Assembly (NCBI RefSeq): GCF_947498825.1
Contig: NZ_CANMLV010000027.1
Span: 1-62,619 of the forward strand
Length of the DNA stretch: 62,619 nt
Direction: 5' to 3'
From: an uncultured Cedecea sp.
Lineage (GTDB): Bacteria > Pseudomonadota > Gammaproteobacteria > Enterobacterales > Enterobacteriaceae
Shown here: positions 48,726 to 59,910 of the stretch, one piece after another
Layout of the letters: each line of letters opens with the position of its first letter
Numbering within the stretch: the first letter of the stretch is position 1
Program-made: the position numbers and the translations under genes
Notes under the pieces: generated by a model
Told to the model about the DNA's origin: nothing
The model's input: only the letters and a program-made list of their open reading frames with translations
Database searches by the model: none

Positions 48726-48776
48726 CCGCGAAGGCAAGAAATCTTAAAGTTCATCCTCAACTATTCGGAGAGAATT

Positions 48777-49082
48777 ATGTCTAAAGATTACACCTCAGAA
48801 CATTTGCGCGCAGAGCTTAAATCTCTTGCAGATACCTTGGAAGATGTCCTGGACACCTCCACCGAAAAGTCAAAAACCGAGCTCGACAAACTGCGTAACA
48901 AAGCAGAGCAAGCACTACGCGATAGTCGTGCCCGCCTGAATAACGCAAGCGATGCCATTACCCACCAAACGCGTGAAGCTGCTGCTAAAGCGGACACCTA
49001 CGTGCGTGAAAATCCTTGGACAGGTGTCGGTATTGGTGCTGCTGTTGGTGTCGTGCTGGGTATTCTGCTCGCACGTCGTTAA
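48777..49082 (+). CDS. yqjD: YqjD, ElaB-like ribosome-associated inner-membrane protein
   Basis: 101 residues (DUF883): a long amphipathic helix (4-75), then ENPWTGVGIGAAVGVVLGIL as the C-terminal membrane anchor, ending ARR. E. coli YqjD binds 70S and 100S ribosomes and tethers them to the membrane in stationary phase. Confidence 0.93.
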   Translation: MSKDYTSEHLRAELKSLADTLEDVLDTSTEKSKTELDKLRNKAEQALRDSRARLNNASDAITHQTREAAAKADTYVRENPWTGVGIGAAVGVVLGILLARR

Positions 49083-49083
49083 T

Positions 49084-49482
49084 ATGAATGATTCTCGTCA
49101 AACCCCAGGGCCGGGCAAAAGTGTGCTCGGCATGGGCCAGCGGCTGATAACTGTCATCGTCGGCATGGTCGAAACCCGTATTCGCCTTGCCGTCGTCGAA
49201 CTTGAAGAAGAAAAAGCAAACCTTATCCAGCTGCTATTGATGCTGGGACTGACGATGCTGTTCATGGCATTTGGTTTGATGAGCCTGATGGTACTCGTCA
49301 TCTGGGTTGTTGATGCCGAATATCGCCTGCACGTAATGATAGGAACAACGGTAACATTGTTGTTCTGTGCACTGGTATGCGGACTGTGGACACTCAAAAA
49401 ATCACGTGAATCCACACTGCTGCGCCATACTCGCAATGAATTAGCTAATGACAGAGCCTTGCTCGATGAGGATAAGTCATGA
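49084..49482 (+). CDS. yqjE: YqjE, phage-holin-like inner-membrane protein
   Basis: 132 residues from the ATG one base after the yqjD stop; a longer frame to 48952 lies inside yqjD and was rejected. Two membrane segments (LLLMLGLTMLFMAFGLMSLM; TTVTLLFCALVCGLWTL) after an amphipathic start. Function unknown; coupled to yqjK by a 4-base overlap. Confidence 0.9.
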   Translation: MNDSRQTPGPGKSVLGMGQRLITVIVGMVETRIRLAVVELEEEKANLIQLLLMLGLTMLFMAFGLMSLMVLVIWVVDAEYRLHVMIGTTVTLLFCALVCGLWTLKKSRESTLLRHTRNELANDRALLDEDKS

Positions 49483-49772
49483 AGGACAGAGAGCGTGAGC
49501 AACGCAAAACGGAATTGCTCAGCCAGATCCAACAGCAACGACTCAATCTCTCTGTCGCTAAACGTCAATGGTTAGAGGTCACCGAGCCCTATGACAAAGG
49601 GTGGAATACTCTGGTAAGCCTGCGTCGTTACTTTGTTGTGGCAGGTGGTGTTCTTGCCATTTGGAATGTTCGCCGTCCAGGAAAAATGATGCGGCTGGCC
49701 AGGCGCGGACTTAGCGTCTGGAGTACTTGGCGTGTGGTTCGTACCAGTCTTAACAAAACCTTATTTAAATGA
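49479..49772 (+). CDS. yqjK: YqjK, small membrane-associated protein
   Basis: 97 residues; a charged N-terminal helix (KDREREQRKTELLSQIQQQR), one weak hydrophobic stretch (YFVVAGGVLAIWNV) and a basic C-terminus. Last gene of the yqjD-E-K run; a terminator follows at once. Function unknown. Confidence 0.87.
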   Translation: MKDREREQRKTELLSQIQQQRLNLSVAKRQWLEVTEPYDKGWNTLVSLRRYFVVAGGVLAIWNVRRPGKMMRLARRGLSVWSTWRVVRTSLNKTLFK

Positions 49773-49773
49773 T

Positions 49774-49801
49774 AAAACACCGCTGCTTAAGCGGTGTTTT
49801 T
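49774..49801 (+). terminator. Rho-independent terminator after yqjK
   Basis: AAAACACCGCT, loop GCTTA, AGCGGTGTTTT: 11 perfect pairs followed by T. Confidence 0.92.
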
Positions 49802-49980
49802 CTTCCCCCTCCTTAGAACAATATATTTGAATAAGTTTGGCAATTTTCCTTGCTTACAATTATTCCCCATCAGTTTTATTCTTCTCTCCATCGACGGTAA
49901 CCGCCCAATTTTGCGCTGAATTTCAGACATATTAAGCCCATGCCGTGTCAAACAAAAAAAATATTACTGGAGAGAGTAAG

Positions 49981-50373
49981 ATGAAAAAATTAGAAGATAT
50001 CGGCATCCTGGTTGCTCGTATTTTAATGCCAATCCTGTTTATCAGCGCAGGCTGGGGAAAAATCACGGGTTATGCGGGTACTCAGCAATACATGGAAGCG
50101 ATGGGTGTCCCGGGAGGACTGCTGCCCCTGACAATTCTGCTTGAGTTTGGTGGTGGTCTGGCGATTCTGTTCGGCCTGCTGACACGCACCACTGCACTGA
50201 TTACTGCAATCTTTACTTTACTGACCGCATTCTTGTTCCACAGCGACTTTGCTGAAGGCATGAACTCATTAATGTTTATGAAAAATCTGACTATTGCCGG
50301 TGGATATTTGCTGCTGGCACTGACTGGACCTGGTGCTATCAGTATCGACCGTCTGTTGAAGAAAAACGGGTAA
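49981..50373 (+). CDS. yqjF: YqjF-like DoxX-family membrane protein
   Basis: 130 residues with four membrane segments and the DoxX pattern ARILMPILFISAGWGKI. Start 49981 chosen because of GGAGAGAG upstream; an in-frame ATG at 49945 lacks such a site. Possible redox role as for other DoxX proteins; reaction unknown. It is distinct from the DoxX protein at 25299. Confidence 0.9.
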   Translation: MKKLEDIGILVARILMPILFISAGWGKITGYAGTQQYMEAMGVPGGLLPLTILLEFGGGLAILFGLLTRTTALITAIFTLLTAFLFHSDFAEGMNSLMFMKNLTIAGGYLLLALTGPGAISIDRLLKKNG

Positions 50374-50428
50374 GTTGAAGTTACTGTCTTAACGCAGCAA
50401 ATATCGTTTTAACTGACCAGATCTATAA

Positions 50429-50463
50429 AGAAAAGAGGGAACACAATGTGCTCTCTCTTTTCT
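50429..50463. terminator. Hairpin between convergent yqjF and mpl
   Basis: AGAAAAGAGGGAACAC / GTGCTCTCTCTTTTCT, 16 positions with one wobble and one mismatch and a three-base loop. Its A- and T-rich bases let it end transcripts from both sides. Confidence 0.65.
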
Positions 50464-50475
50464 ATCGTTCAATCA

Positions 50476-51864
50476 CTACATTTCTCGTGCTTTCTGCAGT
50501 TCTTCTTTACGCGCCAGCGCATCCAGCAGTTTCTGGTGGATGCCACCAAAGCCGCCGTTACTCATCACTAAGACAGTGTCGCCTGGCTGGGCTGTTTTCA
50601 CAATCATCTCCACCAGGGTATCGATATCGGCACTCCAGTGTGCAGGCTGAACGCAGGCATCAACAATATCGATAACCTGCCAGGGGATATTCTGCGGTTG
50701 CAGAATAAATACTTCATCTGCCCGACCGAGTGATGGCCCGAGGTCATCCTTACTGACACCCATTTTCATGGTGTTGGAGCGAGGTTCCAGTACTGCCAGA
50801 ATACGTGCGGTTCCGCCAACTTTGCTGCGCAGAGCCGCCAGAGTGGCTAAAATTGCGGTTGGATGGTGGGCAAAATCATCATAGACCGCGACCTGGTAAG
50901 CTTCACCTCGTAGCTCAAGGCGACGCTGGGCGTTAATAAACTCCCCCAGGGCTGCTGCGGCATCCACCGGGGACACGCCCACATGACGGGCAGCAGCAAT
51001 AGCCATTAGACCGTTATGCATATTGTGTTCGCCAACTAGCTGCCAGTTCACCTCAGCCACCATCTCGCCATCAAGATAGACGCACCAGGAAGAAGCATCC
51101 GTCGTCAGTTTTTCTGCACGCCAGTGACCTTGTTCTCCCCCCACCAGTTCCTGTTCGCTCCAGCAGCCCATCGCCAGGGTCTGTTTCAGGTTAGTGTCAT
51201 TTTCAGGCCAGATAATCTTGCCTGACCCCGGAACAATGCGAACCAGATGGTGGAATTGCTTCTGTACCGCTTTTAAGTCATCAAAAATATCAGCGTGATC
51301 AAACTCAAGATTATTGAGGATCAAGGTCCGCGGACAGTAATGGACAAATTTAGAGCGTTTATCAAAAAACGCGCAATCATACTCGTCAGCTTCAATAACA
51401 AAGAAGTCGCTCTCACCTAAACGTGCCGAGACAGAAAAATTACCCGGTACCCCCCCAATCACAAAACCCGGTTTATAGCCGCAGGCTTCGAGGATCCAGG
51501 CCGCCATACCCGCAGTGGTGGTTTTACCGTGAGTTCCTGCTACCGCAATCACCCAGCGATCCCGCAGAACAAAGTCATGCAGCCACTGAGGACCAGACTG
51601 ATAAGGAATATTTTGTTCTAACACCGCTTCCACACAAGGATTGCCACGTGTCATCGCATTGCCGATTATCACTAAATCAGGTTTGGGATCGAGCTGAGAG
51701 GGGTCATAGCCTTCTATCAGAGCGATTCCTTGTTTTTCCAGCAAAGTGCTCATCGGTGGATAAACATTAGCGTCAGAGCCTGTCACTTCATGGCCTAAAG
51801 ACCGCGCCAGCAGTGCCAGTCCCCCCATAAAAGTGCCACAAATTCCAAGAATATGAATGCGCAT
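50476..51864 (-). CDS. mpl: Mpl, UDP-MurNAc:L-Ala-gamma-D-Glu-meso-DAP ligase
   Basis: 462 residues from MRIHILGICGTFMGG; the ATG at 51864 has AAAGGA upstream, whereas an ATG six codons earlier does not. Mur ligase motifs: AVAGTHGKTTTAG (ATP loop), NLEFDHADIFDDL and YDDFAHHPTA. Recycles murein tripeptide into UDP-MurNAc-tripeptide. Divergent from fbp. Confidence 0.97.
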   Translation of the reverse strand: MRIHILGICGTFMGGLALLARSLGHEVTGSDANVYPPMSTLLEKQGIALIEGYDPSQLDPKPDLVIIGNAMTRGNPCVEAVLEQNIPYQSGPQWLHDFVLRDRWVIAVAGTHGKTTTAGMAAWILEACGYKPGFVIGGVPGNFSVSARLGESDFFVIEADEYDCAFFDKRSKFVHYCPRTLILNNLEFDHADIFDDLKAVQKQFHHLVRIVPGSGKIIWPENDTNLKQTLAMGCWSEQELVGGEQGHWRAEKLTTDASSWCVYLDGEMVAEVNWQLVGEHNMHNGLMAIAAARHVGVSPVDAAAALGEFINAQRRLELRGEAYQVAVYDDFAHHPTAILATLAALRSKVGGTARILAVLEPRSNTMKMGVSKDDLGPSLGRADEVFILQPQNIPWQVIDIVDACVQPAHWSADIDTLVEMIVKTAQPGDTVLVMSNGGFGGIHQKLLDALARKEELQKAREM

Positions 51865-52038
51865 AAAAAAATCCTTTCTCAATTTACTGTATATTCTAAC
51901 CGCATGCTCAGGTGGTAAGAAACGCCTTTCTGGAGATTAGTTATTTTGCTGGCGCGATTCACCTAGGCACAATGTTTTGAAATTTTGTTAGTATTGTTTT
52001 AGTTTTTGAAACCAACATCCCTATCCAGGAAAAAAGAC

Positions 52039-53037
52039 ATGAAAACGTTAGGTGAATTTATTGTCGAGAAGCAACACGAGTTTCCACATGCAACGGGTGA
52101 ACTCACTGCTTTACTGTCGGCAATAAAGCTGGGTGCCAAGATAATCCATCGTGATATCAACAAAGCAGGTCTGGTTGATATTCTGGGCGCTAGCGGGGCT
52201 GAAAATATTCAGGGTGAAGTTCAGCAGAAGCTTGATCTGTTTGCTAATGAAAAACTAAAAGCCGCGTTGAAAGCGCGTGGGATTGTTGCAGGTATCGCAT
52301 CTGAAGAAGAAGACGATTTTGTTGCCTTTGAAGGATGCGAGAACGCAAAATACGTCGTCTTGATGGACCCGCTGGACGGTTCTTCAAATATCGACGTTAA
52401 CGTTTCCGTCGGGACCATTTTCTCTATTTACCGCCGTATCACACCTGTTGGTCAGCCGGTAACTGAAGAAGACTTCCTGCAACCGGGTAATAAACAAGTG
52501 GCTGCTGGTTATGTGGTTTACGGCTCTTCAACCATGCTGGTTTATACCACCGGTTGTGGCGTACATGCTTTTACCTACGATCCTTCTTTAGGGGTGTTCT
52601 GTGTCTGTCAGGAACGTATGCGCTTTCCGGCCGAGGGGAATACTTACTCTATCAACGAAGGCAACTACATTAAATTCCCGAACGGTGTGAAGAAGTACAT
52701 CAAATACTGCCAGGAAGAAGATGCGACGACTTCCCGTCCTTACACTTCACGTTATATTGGTTCTCTGGTTGCAGATTTCCATCGTAACTTACTGAAAGGT
52801 GGAATTTATCTTTACCCAAGCACCGCAAGCCATCCTGAAGGTAAATTGCGTTTGCTGTATGAAGGTAACCCAATGGCGTTTCTGGCGGAACAAGCTGGCG
52901 GTAAGGCGAGTGACGGAAAAGAACGTATTATGGATATTATCCCAACTGAGCTGCATCAGCGCCGTCCATTCTTCGTGGGCACCGCGAAAATGGTCGATGA
53001 TGTAGAACGCTTTATCCGCGAATTCCCTGACGCGTAA
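52039..53037 (+). CDS. fbp: Fructose-1,6-bisphosphatase class I
   Basis: 332 residues, as in E. coli (start [22 protein letters not shown] before the ATG; an in-frame ATG 11 codons earlier lacks a site). Metal site [11 protein letters not shown] and the substrate loop [15 protein letters not shown] are intact. Key gluconeogenic enzyme, inhibited by AMP. Confidence 0.98.
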   Translation: MKTLGEFIVEKQHEFPHATGELTALLSAIKLGAKIIHRDINKAGLVDILGASGAENIQGEVQQKLDLFANEKLKAALKARGIVAGIASEEEDDFVAFEGCENAKYVVLMDPLDGSSNIDVNVSVGTIFSIYRRITPVGQPVTEEDFLQPGNKQVAAGYVVYGSSTMLVYTTGCGVHAFTYDPSLGVFCVCQERMRFPAEGNTYSINEGNYIKFPNGVKKYIKYCQEEDATTSRPYTSRYIGSLVADFHRNLLKGGIYLYPSTASHPEGKLRLLYEGNPMAFLAEQAGGKASDGKERIMDIIPTELHQRRPFFVGTAKMVDDVERFIREFPDA

Positions 53038-53047
53038 AAATTACTGG

Positions 53048-53072
53048 AGGATAGCCCGTTCAGGGCTATCCT
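53048..53072 (+). terminator. Terminator of fbp
   Basis: AGGATAGCCC, loop GTTCA, GGGCTATCCT, then TTC. Ten perfect pairs, between convergent fbp and the chemoreceptor gene. Confidence 0.8.
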
Positions 53073-53086
53073 TTCAGAGAGGTGAA

Positions 53087-54646
53087 TTAGCAGCGGAAGG
53101 ATGCCATTGCCCTGACCAAATGCTGCGACTGATCTTCAAGTGAGCGCGTCGCCGCAGCAGACTGTTCAACCAGCGCCGCATTTTGCTGAGCCGCCTCATC
53201 CATTTGACTGACTGCAATACTGATTTGCTCAATTCCACTGCTTTGTTCATGAGATGCCTGAGAAATTTCCCGCATTATCTTGGTCATCCGCATAATCTCT
53301 TCGGCAATTTCATCCATGGTTTCACCGGCCTGATTCGCCAGTTTATGCCCTTCCATGACATGAACACGAGAGCTGCCAATCAAAGCACGGATCTCTTTCG
53401 CCGCGTCAGCACTACGACTGGCAAGCGTACGAACTTCGCTCGCGACCACGGCAAACCCACGACCTTGCTCTCCGGCACGAGCAGCTTCAACGGAAGCATT
53501 AAGTGCCAGAATATTGGTCTGGAAGGCAATACTATCAATCACGCCAAGAATATCGGCAATATTGTCAGAACTGCTTGAGATATCACGCATTTTTTCAATC
53601 ACATAACAGACGATTTCACTGCCTTTATCGGCAGTCGATGATACCGTACCCGCCATTTTATGGGCTTGCTCAGCATTACTCGCATTCTGCCGTACAGTAG
53701 CGGTAATTTGCTCCATGCTGGCTGCTGTTTGTTCCAGCGATGATGCCGTTGACTCGGTACGGCTCGACAAGTGCTGATTACCTGTCGCCAGTTCCCGACT
53801 ACCAATATCAATCTGTGAAGTCGCATCCCGAACCTGGCTAATAGACTCCACCAGAGAATTACGCATAGTGGTAATCGCTCCGGTAAGACGGCCAAACTCA
53901 TTTTTCCCGGCTGGCGGTAAAGGTTGAGTCAAGTCCCCCTGCGCCACAAACTCCAGCTGAGAAATGGCATTATTGAGCGGTTTAAGCAGTAAATGGCGTA
54001 GTGCCAGCCAGCCCAGAACAATCACCGCTGCAGCAATCGCCGCGACCAGAATAATCAATCCCAGGACAATATTTTTTTGCCATTGGATCTCAGCAACATC
54101 AGCACTGCCGCGATCGTCGCCCCAGCTCTGGAAGGTTTGCACTGATTCATCCAGCCGCTTGCCCAAAGGGATCAGGTGGCTTTCAAGCAGGTCGTAATAG
54201 CCATCAACATCATTCTTTGCCAGCACAGCCAGCATGGGTTCAATTCCCTCTGCCATAAAGGTGTTATAGTCGCTAATAAGACTGGTCAGTAACTGCTTTC
54301 CTGTCTCATCATCACCCTCTGCACCACTGAGGATCGCCTCAGTTATCTCCTGACGGGCGCGCATAACGCCTGTTTCGATGTTTCTCAGAGTCGTCCCGGC
54401 GTCATCCAGCAAGCCGATTTCCATCTGTCGCACGGCCTGCCCTGCTTCGCTACGAGCACGTAATAAAGATATATATCCTTCATTCAGGCGCGCTATCTGT
54501 CCGCTTTGTAGCTGGTTCATTCTTTCGAGCGAGGTTGTGCTGTGCTGTAAGGCATAAAGGCCTAAGCTACTCACAACCAGTAACAGAAATGCCATCACGG
54601 ATAAGAGTGACAGCAATCCGGTACGAATAGACAAACTCTTCAACAT
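53087..54646 (-). CDS. Tar/Tsr-like methyl-accepting chemotaxis protein
   Basis: 519 residues. First membrane segment about 10-32, periplasmic four-helix sensor domain (33-192), second segment (about 193-215), HAMP (about 216-268), and signalling domain with the [20 protein letters not shown] tip. Methylation-type Gln/Glu pairs flank it. The C-terminus lacks the NWETF pentapeptide, so CheR/CheB would not be recruited by this receptor itself. Ligand unknown. Promoter at 54692-54718 is sigma-28. Confidence 0.94.
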   Translation of the reverse strand: MLKSLSIRTGLLSLLSVMAFLLLVVSSLGLYALQHSTTSLERMNQLQSGQIARLNEGYISLLRARSEAGQAVRQMEIGLLDDAGTTLRNIETGVMRARQEITEAILSGAEGDDETGKQLLTSLISDYNTFMAEGIEPMLAVLAKNDVDGYYDLLESHLIPLGKRLDESVQTFQSWGDDRGSADVAEIQWQKNIVLGLIILVAAIAAAVIVLGWLALRHLLLKPLNNAISQLEFVAQGDLTQPLPPAGKNEFGRLTGAITTMRNSLVESISQVRDATSQIDIGSRELATGNQHLSSRTESTASSLEQTAASMEQITATVRQNASNAEQAHKMAGTVSSTADKGSEIVCYVIEKMRDISSSSDNIADILGVIDSIAFQTNILALNASVEAARAGEQGRGFAVVASEVRTLASRSADAAKEIRALIGSSRVHVMEGHKLANQAGETMDEIAEEIMRMTKIMREISQASHEQSSGIEQISIAVSQMDEAAQQNAALVEQSAAATRSLEDQSQHLVRAMASFRC

Positions 54647-54691
54647 GCTTAAGCCCCGATTTCATAACGCCTGAAAAATGACGTGGGTTAA

Positions 54692-54718
54692 TTATCGGCA
54701 TCTGACGAGGAATATTTA
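54692..54718 (-). promoter_or_regulatory. Sigma-28 (FliA) promoter of the chemoreceptor gene
   Basis: Minus strand TAAATATT, 11 bases, GCCGATAA. The -10 box is a perfect match to the FliA consensus; the -35 box is good. Confidence 0.88.
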
Positions 54719-54833
54719 AACAAATTTAGTTTAAACCAACCTAACTTATTATTAATTAATAACTAAATTCAAAAATCTTACATATAACATGGTTGCTATT
54801 CTGGCAGGTTACGCCCCGAAGATAAAAGAGCAA

Positions 54834-54861
54834 AAGACATTTTAGTCCAGTTGGCTATAAT
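54834..54861 (+). promoter_or_regulatory. Likely sigma-70 promoter of ppa
   Basis: AAGACA, 16 bases, TATAAT (54856-54861), about 40 bases before the ppa ATG. The -10 is perfect; the -35 is weak. Confidence 0.55.
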
Positions 54862-54900
54862 AGCCGACACTTGAAATAGACCTGATTAAAGGAAACAGAC

Positions 54901-55431
54901 ATGAGCTTACTCAACGTCCCTGCTGGAAAAGACCTGCCAGAAGATATCTACGTCGTTATTGAAATCCCAGCGAACGCTGACCCAATTAAATACGAAGTGG
55001 ACAAAGATAGCGGTGCGCTGTTTGTTGACCGTTTTATGTCCACCGCTATGTTCTATCCATGCAACTATGGTTATATCAACCATACCCTGTCTCTGGATGG
55101 TGACCCGGTTGATGTTTTAGTCCCAACCCCATACCCATTAGAGCCAGGCAGTGTTATTCGTTGCCGTCCAGTAGGCGTTCTGAAAATGACTGATGAGTCA
55201 GGTGAAGACGCTAAGCTGGTTGCCGTTCCTCATACCAAGCTGAGCAAAGAGTACGATCACATTAAAGATGTGAACGACCTGCCTGAATTACTGAAAGCTC
55301 AGATCACTCACTTCTTCGAACATTACAAAGATCTCGAAAAAGGTAAGTGGGTTAAAGTTGACGGCTGGGATAATGCTGAAGCCGCGAAAGCTGAAATCAT
55401 CTCTTCTTTCGAACGCGCAGCTAAAAAATAG
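54901..55431 (+). CDS. ppa: Inorganic pyrophosphatase
   Basis: 176 residues, the E. coli length. The metal-binding triad region [11 protein letters not shown] and FYPCNYGYI are intact. Hydrolyses PPi, pulling biosynthesis forward. Single-gene unit with a good promoter and terminator. Confidence 0.98.
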   Translation: MSLLNVPAGKDLPEDIYVVIEIPANADPIKYEVDKDSGALFVDRFMSTAMFYPCNYGYINHTLSLDGDPVDVLVPTPYPLEPGSVIRCRPVGVLKMTDESGEDAKLVAVPHTKLSKEYDHIKDVNDLPELLKAQITHFFEHYKDLEKGKWVKVDGWDNAEAAKAEIISSFERAAKK

Positions 55432-55480
55432 TCCTGCCCGCCAGGATAACAATAATCGGCCGAACTCCCGGTTATGTTGC

Positions 55481-55516
55481 AAAAATCCGTAACTCCTCAG
55501 AGGTTACGGATTTTTT
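55481..55516 (+). terminator. Terminator of ppa
   Basis: AAAAATCCGTAAC, loop, GTTACGGATTTTT: 13 perfect pairs and a U-run. Confidence 0.9.
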
Positions 55517-55671
55517 ATTTCCCGTCGCGGAAATTATTTAACGTTAATGATAATACGTCGGTAAGAGGTTAGCGGCAGCAGGCCATTGATGCCCTTTACA
55601 GGGTCGGCAGCATTCAGGTTTTGTCTTCACAACAAAATCGTTCAAATAGCCGCCAAAGGCTCTCCTGGCGT

Positions 55672-55704
55672 AAAAAAAGATGCCGCAACGTTATCCGTTG
55701 CGGC
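55672..55704 (-). terminator. Terminator of the tamA-tamB-ytfP operon
   Basis: Minus strand GCCGCAACG, loop GATAA, CGTTGCGGC, then ATC and seven T. It lies about 90 bases after the ytfP stop. The ppa-ytfP gap (55432-55795) holds only the two terminators. Confidence 0.88.
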
Positions 55705-55795
55705 CTCCTGTAAGAGCTTTACTGACAAGTATTACGCCAGACGGCGTGTTTTTATTTATAATGCAGCTATTAGGGTTATCCCCGACAGAGCAACA

Positions 55796-56140
55796 TCAAT
55801 ACTTGTCTTTATCCAGCCAGTTTCCACTCTCAATTCTTGTCAGTCCGTCCACCGGACGCTGATAGACGTACATCCATGCACTCCCATAAGGCGTTTGAAT
55901 AAGATGACGCTTATACTCCCCTCCCTGGGTACGAAGTGCATCCAGTTCCGACAATGTTGATGCATCAATCCGGTAGACTTCACCAATGACTTCCCCTTCG
56001 CCAGGTACGGCGCCCGGGTAATGCCCAAGACTGTATAACACGAAGTTATTTTCTGTATGCTCGCCCATTAATTGAGCATTGGTCATCCAGTGACTGTTGC
56101 CTTGCTTGCGTCGTAAACTACCGTAAACAAATATTCGCAT
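55796..56140 (-). CDS. ytfP: YtfP, gamma-glutamylcyclotransferase-like protein
   Basis: 114 residues of the AIG2/GGCT fold: FVYGSLRRKQGNSHW (substrate loop YGSLR) and GEVYRIDASTLSELDALR with the catalytic Glu. Exact substrate unknown. Begins three bases after tamB, as in E. coli. Confidence 0.93.
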   Translation of the reverse strand: MRIFVYGSLRRKQGNSHWMTNAQLMGEHTENNFVLYSLGHYPGAVPGEGEVIGEVYRIDASTLSELDALRTQGGEYKRHLIQTPYGSAWMYVYQRPVDGLTRIESGNWLDKDKY

Positions 56141-56142
56141 TG

Positions 56143-59100
56143 CTAAAACTCAAACTGATAGAGCAGATCTAGCGCCTGATCAATACCAGACACCGCTTCC
56201 AGATATAGCCTAGGCATTAAGCGATAGCGCAAGGTTAACGTCGCTAAAGAATCAAAAATACCTACACCATACTTCACCTGTAGACCCGGTAGTACATAGC
56301 CGCTGACAACCACCTGAGAAGAATCACCCACTCCTGCAGTATCCAGCGTCAGATTACTCACACCGAATGTCTCACCGATTTTACCCACAATCTGACCACT
56401 TTGTGCAACCCCCAGCCCCACTAACATTGAGGTCATCACATCACCGTCACCTCCAGAGCTATTTAAACTCTGTCCACGCAGTAAATATGACAGAATTTCT
56501 TGCTGTGACATAAGTGGTACTGAAAACAGTTGTACCGCAGGTTCCGGAGCCAGTCCTATTACTCTGACACCTGCGATAACGTTATTTTCGGTTGATTGCG
56601 GGTTACGGATAGCCTCAATATTAACATAGGGTTGTGCCGGTGGGCCGGAGAATAATAACTCACCTTTACGGACAATCAAATCCTGACCGTAAGCGCGGAA
56701 GCGCCCCTGAGGGATCGATATCTGACCATTCAGTCCGAGCCCCTGCTTGTCCTGGGTCACAGCTAAATCACCGGTTAAGCGCGCCCGGAGTCCAAATGCA
56801 TTCAGCCAGATATTATTCCCAATGCGAATTTTTAAATTACTGTTAATAGGCACCGAGACTGAGCGGGTTTCTATCGGCTGCAGATTCTCATTTAGCATCA
56901 CCAGGTCGCTGGAAACACCCACAGCGCTTTCCGGCAATTCATGGACCGTAATACGGGCCCAGGGAATATCGACATAGCCATTAAGGGTAAAAGCACTCGG
57001 GGTCGCAATAAACTCGACATCCGGTGAAACATCCAGGCGGGCCATCGGTGGGACAGTGATACGGAGTTTGTCCCCCTTCGCAGCAATACGTGCGCGCCAG
57101 TTATCAATAACGGTCCAGTCAGCATCGCCATTGAGCACTATCTGCCCCTGACGAGTACGCAATGTACCCTGTAGTACGGAACTCATGCCGTTGAATTCAA
57201 CCGCCATCTGACTTGGTTGCATTTCAACCGGCATAAAATTGCCAGCAATATCCAGGTTATTCAGCTGTAGCTGGCCATATACTTGCGGACGCAGGAGGTT
57301 ACCGCCCAGGCGCAGGTTAGTATTCAGCAGACCTTGTACTTTCTCACCACGAGTAAAGATTGCGTTAACCATATCCAGTGAAATATTGCGGATATTCACG
57401 TTTCCGCCAAGGTTACGTTTCCCCTGTGGGTCACTTACCTTCACATCTCCCTCAAACTGACCATTATCTGACAATTTGATAAACCAACCCGCCTGAGCAA
57501 GATTATTTTTGATCTCTGCATTCAGGTTTAATTTCTCAAAAGCCAATGGTAGAGGCTGGCCGTTGACGTCCTGAACAACTTTTACCCCCTGGCCATTCAA
57601 CGTCACTTTACCCTGGGGTAAGCCCCCCGCCTCACTGTCCCAGCTCACATTTGCTTTACCCGAAAATATGCCTGTTGCCTGCGTTTCAGCCGGTAAATAA
57701 GGTTTGATCATATTTAAGTTAAAACGTTTAAGATCAACCGCTGCATGACCTTTAGCACCGGCCTCTATCGGTTGTGGCACACAAAGTTCAGCATCCGGGT
57801 TAATCCAGCAATGCGGGCCTATTTCCACTTGTTGTTTCTGATTACTGAACGCAATCGGCATCACCCGACTCAAACGCCATGGCCCAACCAGGGTATCAAA
57901 ACGCGTATCACTGAGCTGCCCGCTCCAGGTCTCTAGCTTTCTGTCAAAACTACCTGAGACGGTGAGTTGTCCGGATACGGGTTCACTCTGGATGCGGAGC
58001 TGTAACTTATGATTTTTCTCTTCTCCTTTAATTCCCATGGTGACCAGGGCGACATTGAAATCAGGGATCGCAATCCGCTCCATTCTCAGGTCCATATCAC
58101 CACGGATAACATCATGAGAAACAATATCGCCTTTCACGAAAATTCGGGCGACCGAGAAGTCCTGGAAACGCAGGTTACTGGCGTTAATATCAGCCAGTAC
58201 TTGCGGAGCATCGACCTCACCACGCACTTTAACCGAACCTTTGATCGCCCCACCCAGTCCTGGCAGGATGTTATCGAGGCCGGGGGCGTTAATAATGGCA
58301 TCCAGATTAAGCGCTTTCTGACCGAACTCTCCTTTGATATCGGCCTGGTTACGTCCCAGCTGTAAACGCAAATCCGGGATATTCCACTGCATATAGTTGT
58401 TGCCGCGCACCTGGCCCTGGACGTTAACTTTATTCTCTTTAACGTTTCCTGAAAGCTTCAGTTCCGGAATATCAATTTGCCAGCTTCCACCGTAGAGACT
58501 ACCGCTGGTTTTAATCTTCCCGTCCAGTTTTGCCGGCCATTCAGGAAACTGCTTAGCGGTATTGATATCTGCCAGAGTCAAGTCAGCGCGCCAGCTAATG
58601 GCCTTGGACCAGTCAAGGATCCCACTTAACTCGGTATTCCCCTGTAAAGCAGCCAAACGCAGTTTATCAATGGTAAATTGCTCGGTATTACCCTTTCCGT
58701 CAAGGAACAGGGTCGCCTCAGGAAGATCTTTTCCCTGGAAAGCACTGTTCAAAGACAGCTTATAGTCGGTCATTTTACCGCTAAAGCGGAATTTAAAATC
58801 ATCAGCCTGGTAGGCTTTATCTCCGCTCAGAGGCCAGTACAGCTGTTTACTGTCGACAGCAAGATCCAGCGGCAATCCTGCTTCGGCAAGCCTTGTCTGC
58901 GCTTTCAAGTCGACATTGACTGGCCCGGATAGCGCGACGTCAACATCCAGCGTTTCACGCAGCGCACCGCCAATCTTGAGCGCAACTTGTTCACCGATAA
59001 CAGGTTCGATATTGAGTGTACTATTGAGGCTCAGATTCACCGGCCAGTTACCCTGTAATCTGGCGGTTCCTGTGGCGTCTACTTTACCTTGTGAGGAGTC

Positions 59101-59910
59101 AACCGCAAGGGTATCGAGATTGATATCACTATTGATACTACTGGCCTTCAGCAGCAGAGAGTGAACCGCAAGCTCCGTGTCGCCGCTCAGACGCAGATCT
59201 GTGGCTGAAAACTGTTGAATATCGAGATTAATCGGCAGATTAACATCCGCCATTTGCGGTAAAAAAGGCTCGGCAAATAGCTTATTCAGGGTTTCACTCA
59301 GTGACTCTTCTTCAGCAACCGCTGGCAGTTCTGCTTCTTCAGCCGCTTCTACAACAGGGGTTTTTGGCAGGGCTATTTGCAAACCTTTCAGAGTGGTCGG
59401 CAGTAATGTCAAATTAATGTCTTGCCACTTCAAGCCTGAAGAGAACTCGCTGAGCGCAACGGAGGTGCCATCGATACTCAGGCTAATATTGTTCAGTCCG
59501 ACATGGCTCAGCGTCAGGGGATAAGGCGTGGACAAATTCAGCGCCCCGGAATCTTCCTCCGGAACCTGTTCAGTCGGTGGCATCTTGCTGGTATCGATAG
59601 CGATATCTGCATCTGCCAGGGAAAAATCATCCACACACAGGCGACTGTCCCACAAACATCCTGGATCAAGTGCCAGATGGACAGTTCCCGCTTTCACATC
59701 AACACCTGGTTGCTGATAACGTAAATCCTTGAGAGTCAGATTGCGCCACCCACCGTCAACATTGCCAATATTCAGGCCTGGTACCCAGCGATTAGCGGCA
59801 TTAAATAACAGATGCAGGCCAGGTGTTGTTCCGACTAAAAAACCGACTGTACTGACAAGGACTAACACAACAATCAATACTGCGAGGCTTATCTTTTTCC
59901 AGAGACTCAT
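56143..59910 (-). CDS. tamB: TamB, translocation and assembly module inner-membrane protein
   Basis: 1255 residues. N-terminal membrane anchor (about 8-28), a very long beta-helical periplasmic body of repeated amphipathic strands, and the C-terminal DUF490 domain. With TamA it spans the envelope and is involved in phospholipid transport to the outer membrane and in autotransporter assembly. The start overlaps tamA by 4 bases. Confidence 0.96.
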   Translation of the reverse strand: MSLWKKISLAVLIVVLVLVSTVGFLVGTTPGLHLLFNAANRWVPGLNIGNVDGGWRNLTLKDLRYQQPGVDVKAGTVHLALDPGCLWDSRLCVDDFSLADADIAIDTSKMPPTEQVPEEDSGALNLSTPYPLTLSHVGLNNISLSIDGTSVALSEFSSGLKWQDINLTLLPTTLKGLQIALPKTPVVEAAEEAELPAVAEEESLSETLNKLFAEPFLPQMADVNLPINLDIQQFSATDLRLSGDTELAVHSLLLKASSINSDINLDTLAVDSSQGKVDATGTARLQGNWPVNLSLNSTLNIEPVIGEQVALKIGGALRETLDVDVALSGPVNVDLKAQTRLAEAGLPLDLAVDSKQLYWPLSGDKAYQADDFKFRFSGKMTDYKLSLNSAFQGKDLPEATLFLDGKGNTEQFTIDKLRLAALQGNTELSGILDWSKAISWRADLTLADINTAKQFPEWPAKLDGKIKTSGSLYGGSWQIDIPELKLSGNVKENKVNVQGQVRGNNYMQWNIPDLRLQLGRNQADIKGEFGQKALNLDAIINAPGLDNILPGLGGAIKGSVKVRGEVDAPQVLADINASNLRFQDFSVARIFVKGDIVSHDVIRGDMDLRMERIAIPDFNVALVTMGIKGEEKNHKLQLRIQSEPVSGQLTVSGSFDRKLETWSGQLSDTRFDTLVGPWRLSRVMPIAFSNQKQQVEIGPHCWINPDAELCVPQPIEAGAKGHAAVDLKRFNLNMIKPYLPAETQATGIFSGKANVSWDSEAGGLPQGKVTLNGQGVKVVQDVNGQPLPLAFEKLNLNAEIKNNLAQAGWFIKLSDNGQFEGDVKVSDPQGKRNLGGNVNIRNISLDMVNAIFTRGEKVQGLLNTNLRLGGNLLRPQVYGQLQLNNLDIAGNFMPVEMQPSQMAVEFNGMSSVLQGTLRTRQGQIVLNGDADWTVIDNWRARIAAKGDKLRITVPPMARLDVSPDVEFIATPSAFTLNGYVDIPWARITVHELPESAVGVSSDLVMLNENLQPIETRSVSVPINSNLKIRIGNNIWLNAFGLRARLTGDLAVTQDKQGLGLNGQISIPQGRFRAYGQDLIVRKGELLFSGPPAQPYVNIEAIRNPQSTENNVIAGVRVIGLAPEPAVQLFSVPLMSQQEILSYLLRGQSLNSSGGDGDVMTSMLVGLGVAQSGQIVGKIGETFGVSNLTLDTAGVGDSSQVVVSGYVLPGLQVKYGVGIFDSLATLTLRYRLMPRLYLEAVSGIDQALDLLYQFEF

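Noticed and set aside
49098-49568. 156-codon frame antisense to yqjE-yqjK
   Set aside because: Opposite a conserved pair of genes; Ser-rich low-complexity translation typical of an antisense shadow.
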